DNA from: Niabella insulamsoli
GTDB taxonomy: Bacteria > Bacteroidota > Bacteroidia > Chitinophagales > Chitinophagaceae
DNA: 64,000 nt
Direction of reading: 5' to 3'
Assembly: GCF_039652435.2 (NCBI RefSeq)
Contig: NZ_CP190246.1
Span: forward strand, 1,240,001-1,304,000
Shown piece after piece: positions 35,126-44,189 of the stretch. How positions within the stretch are numbered: the first letter of the stretch is position 1; every line of letters starts with the position of its first letter. A model generated the notes under the pieces. The model made no database searches, was not told the DNA's origin, and was given only the letters and a program-made list of their open reading frames with translations. The translations under genes were made by a program, and so were the position numbers.

Positions 35126-36361
35126 TTAGATACCGATTTCCAGCTGGATCATGCCATTAAGCCGGTTTTCAAAGGGGTCGTCCAGTTCTTCCGAGCTTCC
35201 CAGGCGGTCATCAAGTCCCAGGTACCCCTGGATTTTAAATTTGTGTTTGTTGAAATAATGAGAATAGCCAATGGCTTTTGTTCTTAAAAGGTATTGATAG
35301 GGCGCCAGGTCGTCGTGTGGTTTAACCTGCGTGTAACGCGCAACGATTTCATCTTTTTTAGAAACCATCTTACTTCCCTGCACATTAATGGCCGTGCCCG
35401 CGGGCATGGTCAGGAAAATCAGCCGGTCTTCGGGGCGAGAGGCAAAATCGGTCACCGAAAAGCGATCGACTTTTCTGTCGTAATATTCACCCAGAAAAGC
35501 CCATCCATTATACTTAAATACGCCGTCCACCATGATGGTCCGGATATCCGCAGCCAGTTTTTCATCGTCATAAATGCTCACCATAGGTTTGCCAAGCTGG
35601 CCGCCGGTTCGGGTGGTTTTGAAATTTTTTGTGTACGTGAAACCCAGCGACACCTTGGGCGTTTCTTCAAAATCAAGATCGCCTTCAAAATAATCGCCCT
35701 TGTTTTTAAAATAACCGAAGGGCATGTATTCTACTCTTCCGGTATACGCCAGGCCATCGTCTGTTTTCAACTGGCCGCGCCCTTCACCCGTAGAAACGGC
35801 GGTGCGCAGCTGAATGACATGTTTCCGGATTTCAAAATCGCGGTCTATAAAAATTCCGAAATCGCGATCGACTGTAAATTCCCCGTTTGCGATGGAGCGA
35901 TCGGGCATTTGCAATTCGCCGGAAGAGTTCACCCTTTCGCGGTTACCCGGCAATTTGGTTTGCCCGATACCAAACGACATAAATTCATTGGGTTTGTAGT
36001 AGAACACCGCGTCGCGAACCACCTGCGGTGCGCCGCTTTGCAGATCCATATCCCGGTTGGCGAAGCTTAGCTGAATTTTATACTCCAGCTTGGGCGACAA
36101 CAGATGCCCTTCAAAGCGAAGGCGCATCCGTCTTACCAGCGCCTCAAAGCCGGGTTCATTTTTATCATCGAGCCGACTAAAATAACCTGCGCGGAGCTGG
36201 GTCCTAAACCGGAAATTTAGCAGGAAATTTTCACCTTTCCTAAACTGTATTCCCTTACTGTTAAATTCGACCGTTGTTTTTTCTGCAGAGTCGCTTTGCG
36301 CCTGCATTTTGACGGCGATAAAGAGGACGGCTATGAGTATTATCTTTTTGTTAAATATCAT
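35126..36361 (-). CDS. OprO/OprP-like outer-membrane porin
   Basis: A 411-residue protein from the ATG at 36361 (MIFNKKIILIAVLFIAVKMQAQ, a clear signal peptide); an in-frame extension upstream to 36493 is unlikely. The barrel pattern matches phosphate-selective porins O/P: GIQFRKGENFLLNFRFRTQLRAGYFSR, RRMRLRFEGHLLSPKLEYKIQLSFA, VVRDAVFYYKPNEFMSFGIGQTKLPGNRERVNSSGELQMPDRSI, and a C-terminal aromatic-rich strand (LNGMIQLEIGI). It probably passes phosphate or other anions across the outer membrane. It is monocistronic. Confidence 0.88.
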   Translation of the reverse strand: MIFNKKIILIAVLFIAVKMQAQSDSAEKTTVEFNSKGIQFRKGENFLLNFRFRTQLRAGYFSRLDDKNEPGFEALVRRMRLRFEGHLLSPKLEYKIQLSFANRDMDLQSGAPQVVRDAVFYYKPNEFMSFGIGQTKLPGNRERVNSSGELQMPDRSIANGEFTVDRDFGIFIDRDFEIRKHVIQLRTAVSTGEGRGQLKTDDGLAYTGRVEYMPFGYFKNKGDYFEGDLDFEETPKVSLGFTYTKNFKTTRTGGQLGKPMVSIYDDEKLAADIRTIMVDGVFKYNGWAFLGEYYDRKVDRFSVTDFASRPEDRLIFLTMPAGTAINVQGSKMVSKKDEIVARYTQVKPHDDLAPYQYLLRTKAIGYSHYFNKHKFKIQGYLGLDDRLGSSEELDDPFENRLNGMIQLEIGI

Positions 36362-36615
36362 GGTGCGCAAATAAACGAAGAATATTGTATTTATTAAATT
36401 AATTGACGTATAAAACAATGGCCCCGCTGGCGTCACACCATCTTCTTTTGTTACTAATAAGCCTTTTGTGGTGTTTATATTTTTATAAAGCAAATCGAGA
36501 AATGACTGCTGAAGATTTTCCGCTTCCTGCCTTGTGAAAAATGGGCTATCGCCTCAATTAGGTATTTGCCGACAATCGTTAAAAAATTATTTTGCTGTTT
36601 ACTCAACTCAACATT

Positions 36616-37143
36616 ATGGCAAAATTTACAGTGAACCCCATGCGATTTGATCCGTACAAAAATTTGAAGTTCCGGGTAAAGTGGGATGGGAAATATGTAG
36701 CCGGCGTTAGTAAAATCAGCGGGCTGGTGAAACAAACTGAAGTGATAGCGTTCAGGGAGGGCGGCGATCCCAATAATGTGAGAAAAAGCCCGGGAAAGAC
36801 GGACTATGCGCCGATTATTCTGGAGCGCGGCGTTACCCACGACCTCGAATTTGAAAGGTGGGCCAATAAAGTGTGGAGCCTTAATTCGGGCTTCGGCGCA
36901 GAAACTTCTTTGAAAGATTTCAGGAAGGATATATTGATTGAGCTATATAACGAAGCCGGCCAATTAGTTATCGTTTATAAAATATTCCGTTGCTGGGTTT
37001 CCGAATACCAGGCGCTGCCCGACCTGGATGCGAACGGAGGCGCGGTGGCCATCGAACATATTAAAATTGAAAATGAAGGATGGGTGCGCGACTACGATGT
37101 TACGGAACCGGCAGAACCTGCTTTTAATATCCCGGTGAAATAA
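36616..37143 (+). CDS. Orphan phage/eCIS tail-tube-like protein (gp19 family)
   Basis: A 175-residue protein starting at the ATG at 36616 (MAKFTVNPMRFDPYKNLKFRVKWDGKYVAGV), after a longer non-conserved in-frame stretch from 36592. It matches the tail-tube protein family related to T4 gp19 and TIGR02241: NLKFRVKWDG, VSKISGLVKQTEVIAFREGG, SPGKTDYAPIILERGVTHDLEFERWANKVW, LYNEAGQLVIVYKIFRCWVSEYQALPDLDANGGAVAIEHIKIENEGW. No sheath, baseplate, ATPase, lysozyme or spike gene lies nearby; it is 2 bp from the convergent mutS stop. It may be a solitary homologue or a distant piece of a tail-like system. Confidence 0.85.
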   Translation: MAKFTVNPMRFDPYKNLKFRVKWDGKYVAGVSKISGLVKQTEVIAFREGGDPNNVRKSPGKTDYAPIILERGVTHDLEFERWANKVWSLNSGFGAETSLKDFRKDILIELYNEAGQLVIVYKIFRCWVSEYQALPDLDANGGAVAIEHIKIENEGWVRDYDVTEPAEPAFNIPVK

Positions 37144-37145
37144 TG

Positions 37146-39785
37146 CTACTTTAATTTTCCCTTTATTTCCTGCAACTTCAGCAATGCTTCCACTGGTGTC
37201 AACCTGTTGATATCAATGTCGGAAAGCAATTGGCGTATTTCATCGAAGGTTTGGCTGTGTGCATCAAAAATCGAAAGCTGAAATTGACCTGCTGGCACGC
37301 TTCTTAATTTTTCGGCGTTATTTACTTTCTGTTGATTCGCGGCGCTATCGTCGTTTTCATCCACATGCTGTGTTTCTAACTGTGTCAGGATTTCGTTGGC
37401 CCTTCTAATCAGGGAGGCAGGCATGCCGGCCATTTTTGCCACATGAATACCAAAACTATGGGTGCTGCCGCCGCGCGCCAGTTTTCTTAAAAAGATAATA
37501 CGGTTGCCCGATTCTTTATTAGTAATATGGTAGTTTTTGATGCGCTCAAACTTTCCCTCCAGTTCATTTAGCTCGTGATAATGCGTGGCAAAAAGTGTTT
37601 TCGGCTGATGGGGCGACTGGTGCAAATGCTCAACAATACTCCAGGCAATAGAAATACCGTCGTAGGTAGAAGTGCCCCGGCCTATCTCATCGAGGAGGAT
37701 TAAACTGCGTGGCGTGATATTATTAATAATGGCTGCGGTTTCGTTCATCTCCACCATAAAAGTGCTTTCGCCGCCGCTCAGGTTATCGGAAGCGCCCACC
37801 CGGGTGAAAATTTTATCCGTCAAAGAAATGTTGGCTTCGCGGGCCGGCACAAAACTACCCATATGCGCCATCAGCGTAAGCAGCGCTGTTTGCCTCAGCA
37901 AGGCAGACTTACCGCTCATGTTGGGCCCCGTCAGAATAATAATCTGTTGATCGCTCTTATTTAAAAAGGTATCATTATGAATATAACTTTCCCCCACCGG
38001 TAAATAGCGTTCAATTACCGGGTGGCGCGCTTCTTTTAGTTCCCAATCATCGCCTTCCTGCAACAGCGGCTTTTTATATTGGTAATGAATAGCGTTGTGC
38101 GCAAAACAGCAGAGGCAGTCGATGATCGCTAATAAATTGCCGTTGGTTTGAATAGGTTGCAAGTAGTCAAAAAGATCGTTGAGCAGCAGGTCATACAACT
38201 GTTGTTCCAACACCAATATTTTCTCTTCTGCGCCCGTAATCTTTTCTTCATACTCTTTAAGTTCGGGAGTAATGTATCGCTCTGCATTAGCGAGGGTTTG
38301 CTTGCGTATCCAGTTTTCCGGCACGCGCGCTTTATGACTGTTGGTTACTTCAAGATAATAACCAAACACGTTATTAAAGCCAATCTTTAAAGAGGTAATG
38401 CCGGTTTTTTCTGCTTCCGAGGCCTGCATCTTCGCCAGGTAAGCCTTTCCGCTTTGCGAAATATCGCGCAGCTCGTCCAGCTCCGCGTGAATGCCATTTT
38501 GAATAAAGCCGCCTTTCACCGCAGTAGCCGGCGGGTTCTCTATAATTTCTGCCAGGATTTTGTCCGCAATAACAGGGCAGGGGTTCAATGCATCGCCAAT
38601 TCTTTGCAAGTAGTGATTGGAATGGACCAGGCAAATATTTTTGATCAGTAGCACCTGCTGCAATCCTTTGGCCAATTGCAATATTTCGCGTGGCGTTATT
38701 TTTTTGGTAGGGATCTTAGCGACCAGTCTTTCAATATCGCCGCAAAGCTTAATCGCATGCACAAGCTCATTTCTAAGGTCTGTTTCCTTAATAAAAATCT
38801 CAACGAGGTCGAGCCGCTCATTTATTTTATGTATATCAATAAGGGGAAAAAGGATCCATCTTTTTAACATACGGGCGCCCATTGGCGAAGCCGTATTGTC
38901 TAAAACTTGCAGCAGGGTGTGGTTGCCGTCACCTGTTGGTTGTATCAATTCCAGGTTGCGGATGGTAAACCGATCCATCCATAAAAAGTCATTACGTTGA
39001 ATACTTTGTAAGCCGGTAATATGTTGCAGATTGGGGTGTTCCGTGTCTTTCAGATAATGAATAACGGCGCCGGCAGCCGTCAGGCCTTTTTTTTGATCTT
39101 CCACGCCAAACCCTTTGAGCGAATGGGTTTGAAAATGTTTCAATAAAATATCATGCGCATACTGCTCCTCAAAAATCCACTCATCAAGCGTGTACACATA
39201 CATTTTTCCCCCGAAAAATTCTTTAAACTTTTTCTGCTGATGGCGCTGAAACACAACTTCAGAAGGAGAGAAGCTTTGTAGTAATTTATCTGCATATTCC
39301 CTGTCGCCTTCGGCAATTAAAAATTCACCGGTGGACAGATCCAGGAAAGCCAGCCCGAAGTTGTCATCGTCTGTAAAATGCAGGCCTGCCAGGAAATTAT
39401 TGTTTTTGTGCTCAAGCAGTTTATCATTAATAGCGGTGCCGGGTGTGACCATTTCCGTAACGCCGCGCTTTACGATGCCTTTGGCTTGCTTGGGATCTTC
39501 GAGTTGATCGCAGATAGCCACGCGATAGCCCGCTTTGACCAGTTTGTGCAGATAAGTGTCCAGCGCATGATGGGGAAACCCTGCCAGGTCGAGCGAGGCA
39601 GCGGCGCCGTTGTTTCTTTTCGTCAGCGTGATGCCCAGCACCTGGGAAGCAATCACAGCGTCCTGCCCGAAAGTTTCATAAAAATCCCCTACGCGAAACA
39701 ATAGTACTGCATCGGGGTACTTTTGTTTGATCGCCTTGTGTTGTTGCATCAGCGGCGTGTCGGTAGGGTTCTTTGCTTTTGACAT
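37146..39785 (-). CDS. mutS: DNA mismatch repair protein MutS
   Basis: An 879-residue protein from the ATG at 39785 (MSKAKNPTDTPLMQQHKAIKQ); a TTG three codons earlier is less likely. The mismatch-sensing motif is LLFRVGDFYETFG near the N terminus; the ATPase has Walker A GPNMSGKSALLRQ (about residue 622), LLDEIGRGTSTYDG and the TLFATHYHEL signature. It ends with the beta-clamp/dimer-type tail (LTPVEALLKLQEIKGKLK). It binds mispaired bases in the cytoplasm and recruits MutL. Normal length for the family. Confidence 0.98.
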   Translation of the reverse strand: MSKAKNPTDTPLMQQHKAIKQKYPDAVLLFRVGDFYETFGQDAVIASQVLGITLTKRNNGAAASLDLAGFPHHALDTYLHKLVKAGYRVAICDQLEDPKQAKGIVKRGVTEMVTPGTAINDKLLEHKNNNFLAGLHFTDDDNFGLAFLDLSTGEFLIAEGDREYADKLLQSFSPSEVVFQRHQQKKFKEFFGGKMYVYTLDEWIFEEQYAHDILLKHFQTHSLKGFGVEDQKKGLTAAGAVIHYLKDTEHPNLQHITGLQSIQRNDFLWMDRFTIRNLELIQPTGDGNHTLLQVLDNTASPMGARMLKRWILFPLIDIHKINERLDLVEIFIKETDLRNELVHAIKLCGDIERLVAKIPTKKITPREILQLAKGLQQVLLIKNICLVHSNHYLQRIGDALNPCPVIADKILAEIIENPPATAVKGGFIQNGIHAELDELRDISQSGKAYLAKMQASEAEKTGITSLKIGFNNVFGYYLEVTNSHKARVPENWIRKQTLANAERYITPELKEYEEKITGAEEKILVLEQQLYDLLLNDLFDYLQPIQTNGNLLAIIDCLCCFAHNAIHYQYKKPLLQEGDDWELKEARHPVIERYLPVGESYIHNDTFLNKSDQQIIILTGPNMSGKSALLRQTALLTLMAHMGSFVPAREANISLTDKIFTRVGASDNLSGGESTFMVEMNETAAIINNITPRSLILLDEIGRGTSTYDGISIAWSIVEHLHQSPHQPKTLFATHYHELNELEGKFERIKNYHITNKESGNRIIFLRKLARGGSTHSFGIHVAKMAGMPASLIRRANEILTQLETQHVDENDDSAANQQKVNNAEKLRSVPAGQFQLSIFDAHSQTFDEIRQLLSDIDINRLTPVEALLKLQEIKGKLK

Positions 39786-39958
39786 GGCCGACAAAAATAA
39801 AAGAATTTAGTTGTTAGCCTGAGGCTAAAGCCGCCAAGTGCAAAACATATTTATTTCCTGGTGCGAAACGAAACGAATTAGAATATTTTGTTATTTAGGC
39901 GACGCCAAATAATTTACTTATGAAAAGATTTTTCGCAAACGCAAAAAGGGCCTTTAAA

Positions 39959-40591
39959 TTATTTCGCGCGGGTTTGATAAGCGTGGATCACCTGCCGGAT
40001 CGAAGGATAGCATTTGGGCAAATACGCGTCAAGTTCAGAAGGAGCTACCCATTGAATAGCTTCGATGTCTTCCTCAGTCTGGGGCACTAATTTATCTGTG
40101 GAACTTCCCTCCATCAAAAACCAATGGGAAGCTTTTAAAATATGGTGCGTTCCCTGCTCGTAAGTATGGTAAGTCGTGGTGAGGGGCTCTTTAATTTTAA
40201 TTTGATGAAGGCCGGTTTCTTCAGTTACCTCTCTTAAAGCTGTTGTCTCAATGGTTTCGCCTTTGTCCTGGTGTCCTTTTGGCAGGTCCCAGGAGCCGCG
40301 CCTGAAAATCAAAAGAAATGCTCCCAATTCGTTAATTACTAACCCGCCGCCTGCAACATGAAGGTCAAATTTTTTAAAAAATTTGGTTTTTAAAGCTTCA
40401 AAATCATCATGGAGAAAAATTCCTCTTTGTATTTGAGGCAAACTGATCTCGTGTAGCATCGCTTTCACCGTATGGACATCCAGTTCGTCAATAAAAATGG
40501 TGTCCGGCTGGTGGTGCCATTGCTCCAGCTGTTGGTCGAGTCGATCGGTCAAAAAAACCGGTTTATTATGAATGTAAACAGTAATCTGCAT
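39959..40591 (-). CDS. NUDIX hydrolase
   Basis: A 210-residue protein from the ATG at 40591 (MQITVYIHNKPVFLTDRL); the frame extends to 40630 without a better start. The Nudix box GHQDKGETIETTALREVTEETGL matches Gx5Ex7REUxEExGU. An N-terminal about 70-residue domain (FIDELDVHTVKAMLHEI...) precedes it. It probably hydrolyses a nucleoside diphosphate derivative or a related phosphoanhydride; substrate unknown. It is divergent from pyrE, with an 81-bp gap. Confidence 0.9.
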   Translation of the reverse strand: MQITVYIHNKPVFLTDRLDQQLEQWHHQPDTIFIDELDVHTVKAMLHEISLPQIQRGIFLHDDFEALKTKFFKKFDLHVAGGGLVINELGAFLLIFRRGSWDLPKGHQDKGETIETTALREVTEETGLHQIKIKEPLTTTYHTYEQGTHHILKASHWFLMEGSSTDKLVPQTEEDIEAIQWVAPSELDAYLPKCYPSIRQVIHAYQTRAK

Positions 40592-40672
40592 AATTATGTG
40601 GATTATAAAAGGACGCGATCTGCTGCCCAATTTGCGGAAACGTCTATTTTCGCAGCTTAAAATTAGGATATT

Positions 40673-41305
40673 ATGAATGATGCAAAGGTTGTCGCAGAAA
40701 AATTATTACAGGCAAATGCCGTAAAGCTAAGTCCCGAAAACCCGTTTACCTGGGCCAGCGGATGGAAAAGTCCGATTTATTGTGACAATCGCAGCGTCCT
40801 CTCTTATCCTTTTATTCGCGACTTTATTAAAAGCGAAATGTGTAATGTGTTGTTCGAGCATTTTAGTGAAGCGGATGCACTGGCCGGTGTCGCCACTGCT
40901 GGAATTGCCTGGGGGGCGATGGCTGCTGACCAGTTGAAACTTCCTTTTCTGTATGTGCGTCCCAAGCCCAAAGACCATGGACTGGGCAATCAAATCGAAG
41001 GCCGTTTCGAGCCAAACCAGAAAATTGTCGTGGTGGAAGACCTGGTAAGCACCGGCAAAAGTAGCCTTCAGGCGGTGGACGCTTTGATGGCTGCCGGTCT
41101 GGAAATCGTGGGTATGGTGTCCATTTTTACGTATGATTTTGCAATTGCGAAAGCAGCTTTCGAAGCGCGAGGCTTAAAATATCATCCATTAACGAGCTAT
41201 CCGGTATTGCTTGAATTGGCACAGGAGCGGGGGATAATTAAACCAGAGCAGGCGGAACAGCTGTTGAGCTGGAGAGAAGATCCTGCCAACTGGACAGGTG
41301 CTTAA
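40673..41305 (+). CDS. pyrE: Orotate phosphoribosyltransferase
   Basis: A 210-residue cytoplasmic type I PRTase. Motifs: NPFTWASGWKSPIYCDNRSVLSYP (orotate loop), ADALAGVATAGIAWGAMAADQLKLPFLYVRPKPKDHGLGNQIEG (catalytic loop) and the PRPP site IVVVEDLVSTGKSSLQAV. It makes OMP from orotate and PRPP in pyrimidine synthesis. It stands alone and is followed by a clear terminator. Confidence 0.97.
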   Translation: MNDAKVVAEKLLQANAVKLSPENPFTWASGWKSPIYCDNRSVLSYPFIRDFIKSEMCNVLFEHFSEADALAGVATAGIAWGAMAADQLKLPFLYVRPKPKDHGLGNQIEGRFEPNQKIVVVEDLVSTGKSSLQAVDALMAAGLEIVGMVSIFTYDFAIAKAAFEARGLKYHPLTSYPVLLELAQERGIIKPEQAEQLLSWREDPANWTGA

Positions 41306-41333
41306 AGCCTTAGATATTTTTTATGCATTTTGA

Positions 41334-41368
41334 AAAAGCATCTCATTTCGAGGTGCTTTTATTTTTTC
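41334..41368 (+). terminator. Rho-independent terminator after pyrE
   Basis: AAAAGCATCT (41334-41343), a 7-nt loop and AGGTGCTTTT (41351-41360) form a 10-bp stem with one G-T wobble, followed by ATTTTTTCC. It starts 28 bp after the pyrE stop. Confidence 0.85.
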
Positions 41369-42093
41369 CAGCACTACAAGCCTAACTACCTACTCAACAG
41401 AAAAGCCTGTTTATTCGAGAATATATTTTTGCTCCTAACTAACAATGTGCTGACATCGCACCAGCGAATTTATGCTCCCACATCTACACGCAACTGATAA
41501 AAAACGTACGTTAAAAACAGCCGCTTCTTTACTAAAATAATTGGCATATTGTCAAGCATATTGAAAATCTGTCATTACTAAAATAATTAGATTTTAAATT
41601 TTAATTTAAAAAATTAATAAACAATACAATAGGAGTTTTATACGAACCTAAAATATATAATTATATCTTTCTTTCGGTGGCTATTTGTCCCGTTTTTGAG
41701 ACAAACTTATCTTTTTGTAAATTTTTATATTAAATAATTGATTATTAATATTTTAATTTTATTCAAATAAGATTATAGTCTATGTAAATTTTAAATTGCA
41801 CATATTTATGATACGAAGATTCCATTTTCGCCTCTTTTTCAGTCCTCTTTTTACTATTTGGCGTCAAAGGGGAAATTCTAAAAAGCGCGCAACGATATTT
41901 ATATGAAATTAAAATTTAGATAAAATTAAGAATAAACGGCCTCCCGATTTGGCTTTTTAGGCGAACGCTAACCTGTCCCCTACCCCATGGGGGAGATGCA
42001 TTTAAAGAGTAAGTTTGAAAAAATTACGGGGCAGCGTAGGCGCTTTTTAGCGGTAAACTGTTATAATGGCAGTGTCGGTAAAGCGTTGAATTT
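41369..42093. other. AT-rich gene-free stretch
   Basis: Between the pyrE terminator and the anti-sigma gene I see no convincing coding frame, tRNA or known RNA. The centre (about 41540-41830) is very AT-rich. Small features are TTTGTC...GACAAA around 41684-41706 and the palindrome CCCCATGGGG at 41983-41992, near the end of the anti-sigma gene. The stretch could hold a degraded element or an uncharacterised RNA. Confidence 0.6.
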
Positions 42094-43371
42094 TTAGTTC
42101 ACTTCAATTTTTACCAGCGCGTTTTTGTCGAGTTTGAAATTTTTCCACTTGGACTTTTTGATGAATTCGATGGCCTTGCGCGTTAAAATTTCATCCGGGC
42201 TTTCCACGATGGTGAAATCGACGGGGTCGCCATTATCGTCCACGGTAAATTTGATCTGGAGGGTTTTAGTGGCTTTGGATTGATCCACTCCCAGGTTGCT
42301 GCTCAGGTCTTGGTAAAATGCTTTCCAACCTTCTTCGGGGTAAATGACTTCGTTTTTCGCCTGGGTGGTTTGCTCTCTGAATTTTCGGAAGTCGCCCAAT
42401 TTATTCCGTTCTTTTTTGGGGGCTCCGTAGCCAACGATGACCGGCTCATCAAGCCGTGTTTGTTCTCGCTCCAGCTGGATATTGTTGGTGCGGGCGTTCG
42501 AAAGTGTTGCAACGGTTTGCTGATATCCCGCCAGTGACACCACTGCTTTTAGATTCGAGTCAGCCGCTGCCGAAAGTGCAAATTTGCCCTCTGAGTTGGC
42601 AACCGCTGCCTGGTTAGGCTTAACCGAAATGGTAGCATGCTCAAGCGGCTTTCCTTCTTTGTCCGTTACTTTTCCTGAAATAAGACGCGAACTAAGCGCT
42701 TGGGCGCCCTGCGGAAAGGCTAAGTTGGACCGATCGTAACGCTTCTGACGGAGCGTTAATGGATTTTTTAACGAAAGTTGGGCAGCCACATTATTGTCAG
42801 CGACGGCCGCCGGGGCCTGAGCAGCGATCGTTGGCTGTGGCTCCGTTGGCGGTTTTACAACTGCTTCAACAGACTTTGGCTTTGCCCGCCGCCGCTGTGG
42901 TTTAGCATCGGAGGGCGCTGTAACGGCCGCCTCCGGGGCAGGGGTTACTTCCGTTTTAACAATTTCGGGTAGGGCCGGGGTCGGGGATTTTTCAGTGGGT
43001 TGTACCGCCGCAATGGGCTGTTTGGGGCTGGTTTCGGGAGTTCGCTGTGTAAACCACCAAACGCTTCCGGCGATGAGGCCGATGCTGCAGGCGGCGGTCA
43101 GTAATCGCCAGCCTCTGTTCCGCCGTTCCGGGAGGGATATCACCGGGTGTTCTTTTTCGGTAGTTCCCAGGATGGCGCTTTTTATTTCATTCAAATGTTT
43201 GTCAGCAACGGCCGGATCCGCTTTGCGGAAGCCGTCGATTGCATCCGCCAGCAGCGGGTCTTTTAGCGCAGCTTTTTCTATATCGTGCATTTCCTGCGCG
43301 CTCATGCTGCCGCTCAGATACCTTTTAATATCTTCCGGCCCATAAAACGGATATGTGTTATTGTGCTGCAT
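42094..43371 (-). CDS. Anti-sigma-like membrane protein with SusC-type and TonB-type domains
   Basis: A 425-residue inner-membrane protein in the anti-sigma position, overlapping the ECF sigma gene by 14 bp. Order: cytoplasmic N terminus (about 1-88; EDIKRYLSGSMSAQEMHDIEKAALKDPLLADAIDGF, which resembles sigma-binding anti-sigma domains), one transmembrane helix (89-107), a Pro/Ala-rich periplasmic linker (about 110-230), a carboxypeptidase-regulatory-like domain (231-305, ISGKVTDKEGKPLEHATISV), the SusC-like signature EPVIVGYGAPKK (309-320), and a TonB C-terminal-like domain (about 346-424, LQIKFTVDDNGDPVDFTIVESPDEILTRKAIEFIKKSKW). It probably holds the sigma factor and senses an envelope partner. 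Confidence 0.85.
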   Translation of the reverse strand: MQHNNTYPFYGPEDIKRYLSGSMSAQEMHDIEKAALKDPLLADAIDGFRKADPAVADKHLNEIKSAILGTTEKEHPVISLPERRNRGWRLLTAACSIGLIAGSVWWFTQRTPETSPKQPIAAVQPTEKSPTPALPEIVKTEVTPAPEAAVTAPSDAKPQRRRAKPKSVEAVVKPPTEPQPTIAAQAPAAVADNNVAAQLSLKNPLTLRQKRYDRSNLAFPQGAQALSSRLISGKVTDKEGKPLEHATISVKPNQAAVANSEGKFALSAAADSNLKAVVSLAGYQQTVATLSNARTNNIQLEREQTRLDEPVIVGYGAPKKERNKLGDFRKFREQTTQAKNEVIYPEEGWKAFYQDLSSNLGVDQSKATKTLQIKFTVDDNGDPVDFTIVESPDEILTRKAIEFIKKSKWKNFKLDKNALVKIEVN

Positions 43372-43936
43372 GCTGCTCCATACAAATTTTAAGGTTGCGG
43401 CGGCCGTTTTGAATCAGGCTGCGTACTTTGTTCCAGTCCAGGCCGGTAGCCGCTGTTATTTCATTGTAGCATTTATTGTCATAATAAAATAGCTTGATGC
43501 TGCTTTTTTGCTCCGCCGGTAATTTTTCAATACAATTTTCCAGCCGTTTAAAGGCGGCTTCTTTTTCAATAATACGATCCAGATGCGTGAAATCGTCCGA
43601 TTGCACAGTATGCTGTTCTAAATTTACCGTAATATGTTTTTTCGCGCTGCGTAATTGCATCAGGCAATAATTCTTAGTGAGCACATACGCCCAGCTTTTA
43701 AAATTCTGGATCTCATGCTGAGGTACTTTTCTTAGCAATTCCTGGTAAATATTCATCACGGCGTCTTTAGCATCGTCCGCGTTTTCGAGATATTTATAAC
43801 AAACACCATATAATAATTCACTATAGCGCAGGTAAAGTTCCGCCAGAGAGTGCTGATTGCCCGTTTGTTTAAAATCGAGCAAAAGCGCCTCGTCTGAAGC
43901 TTCTTTCAATGACGGTATTTTAAAAACTTGTGTCAA
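43358..43936 (-). CDS. ECF-type RNA polymerase sigma factor
   Basis: A 192-residue sigma-70 family protein. Region 2 is seen in LAELYLRYSELLYGVCYKYLENADDAKDAVMNIYQELLRK, FKSWAYVLTKNYCLMQLRSAKK and region 4 in LENCIEKLPAEQKSSIKLFYYDNKCYNEITAATGLDWNKVRSLIQNGRRNLK. The start is TTG at 43936: the frame has a stop seven codons further upstream and no ATG before region 2. The gene overlaps its anti-sigma gene by 14 bp and is divergent from the vWA gene, so it may drive that gene and others sharing its leader; that is inference. Confidence 0.92.
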   Translation of the reverse strand: MTQVFKIPSLKEASDEALLLDFKQTGNQHSLAELYLRYSELLYGVCYKYLENADDAKDAVMNIYQELLRKVPQHEIQNFKSWAYVLTKNYCLMQLRSAKKHITVNLEQHTVQSDDFTHLDRIIEKEAAFKRLENCIEKLPAEQKSSIKLFYYDNKCYNEITAATGLDWNKVRSLIQNGRRNLKICMEQHAAQ

Positions 43937-44145
43937 ATAGTTACAACGGGCTTTAAGTCAAAAGTCCTTATCCGCGTTCCATCTCCCTGTGTATCCCGAT
44001 GATGCAAAAATGCCGCGGATTACACAACTAAGATAAATTTTTTATTTCAGGATTATTTCTGTGTAATGCTAAGTGAGGCAGCATCCTTTTGTAAACCACC
44101 AATATAAATTTTATTTATAAAAACAGGGGAATGAAAATTTTATAC

Positions 44146-44189
44146 CTGATAAGTTCCATTCGACCTATAAAACCATAAAAAATTTACGA
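44146..44189 (+). promoter_or_regulatory. Conserved leader, copy B (before vWA gene)
   Basis: This 44-nt segment, from CTGATAAGTTCCATTCGACC to TTTACGA, ends at the vWA start codon and is nearly identical to 22532-22577 before the GH5 gene. It lies in the divergent region next to the ECF sigma gene, which makes a shared promoter plus untranslated leader plausible. Confidence 0.7.

Noticed and set aside
35294..36070. 258-codon frame opposite the porin gene
   Set aside because: Shadow of the barrel gene on the other strand; the porin has a clear signal peptide and family pattern.
41983..41992. CCCCATGGGG palindrome as part of a CRISPR or insertion sequence
   Set aside because: Only one copy is visible, with no spacer array, transposase or target-site duplication.
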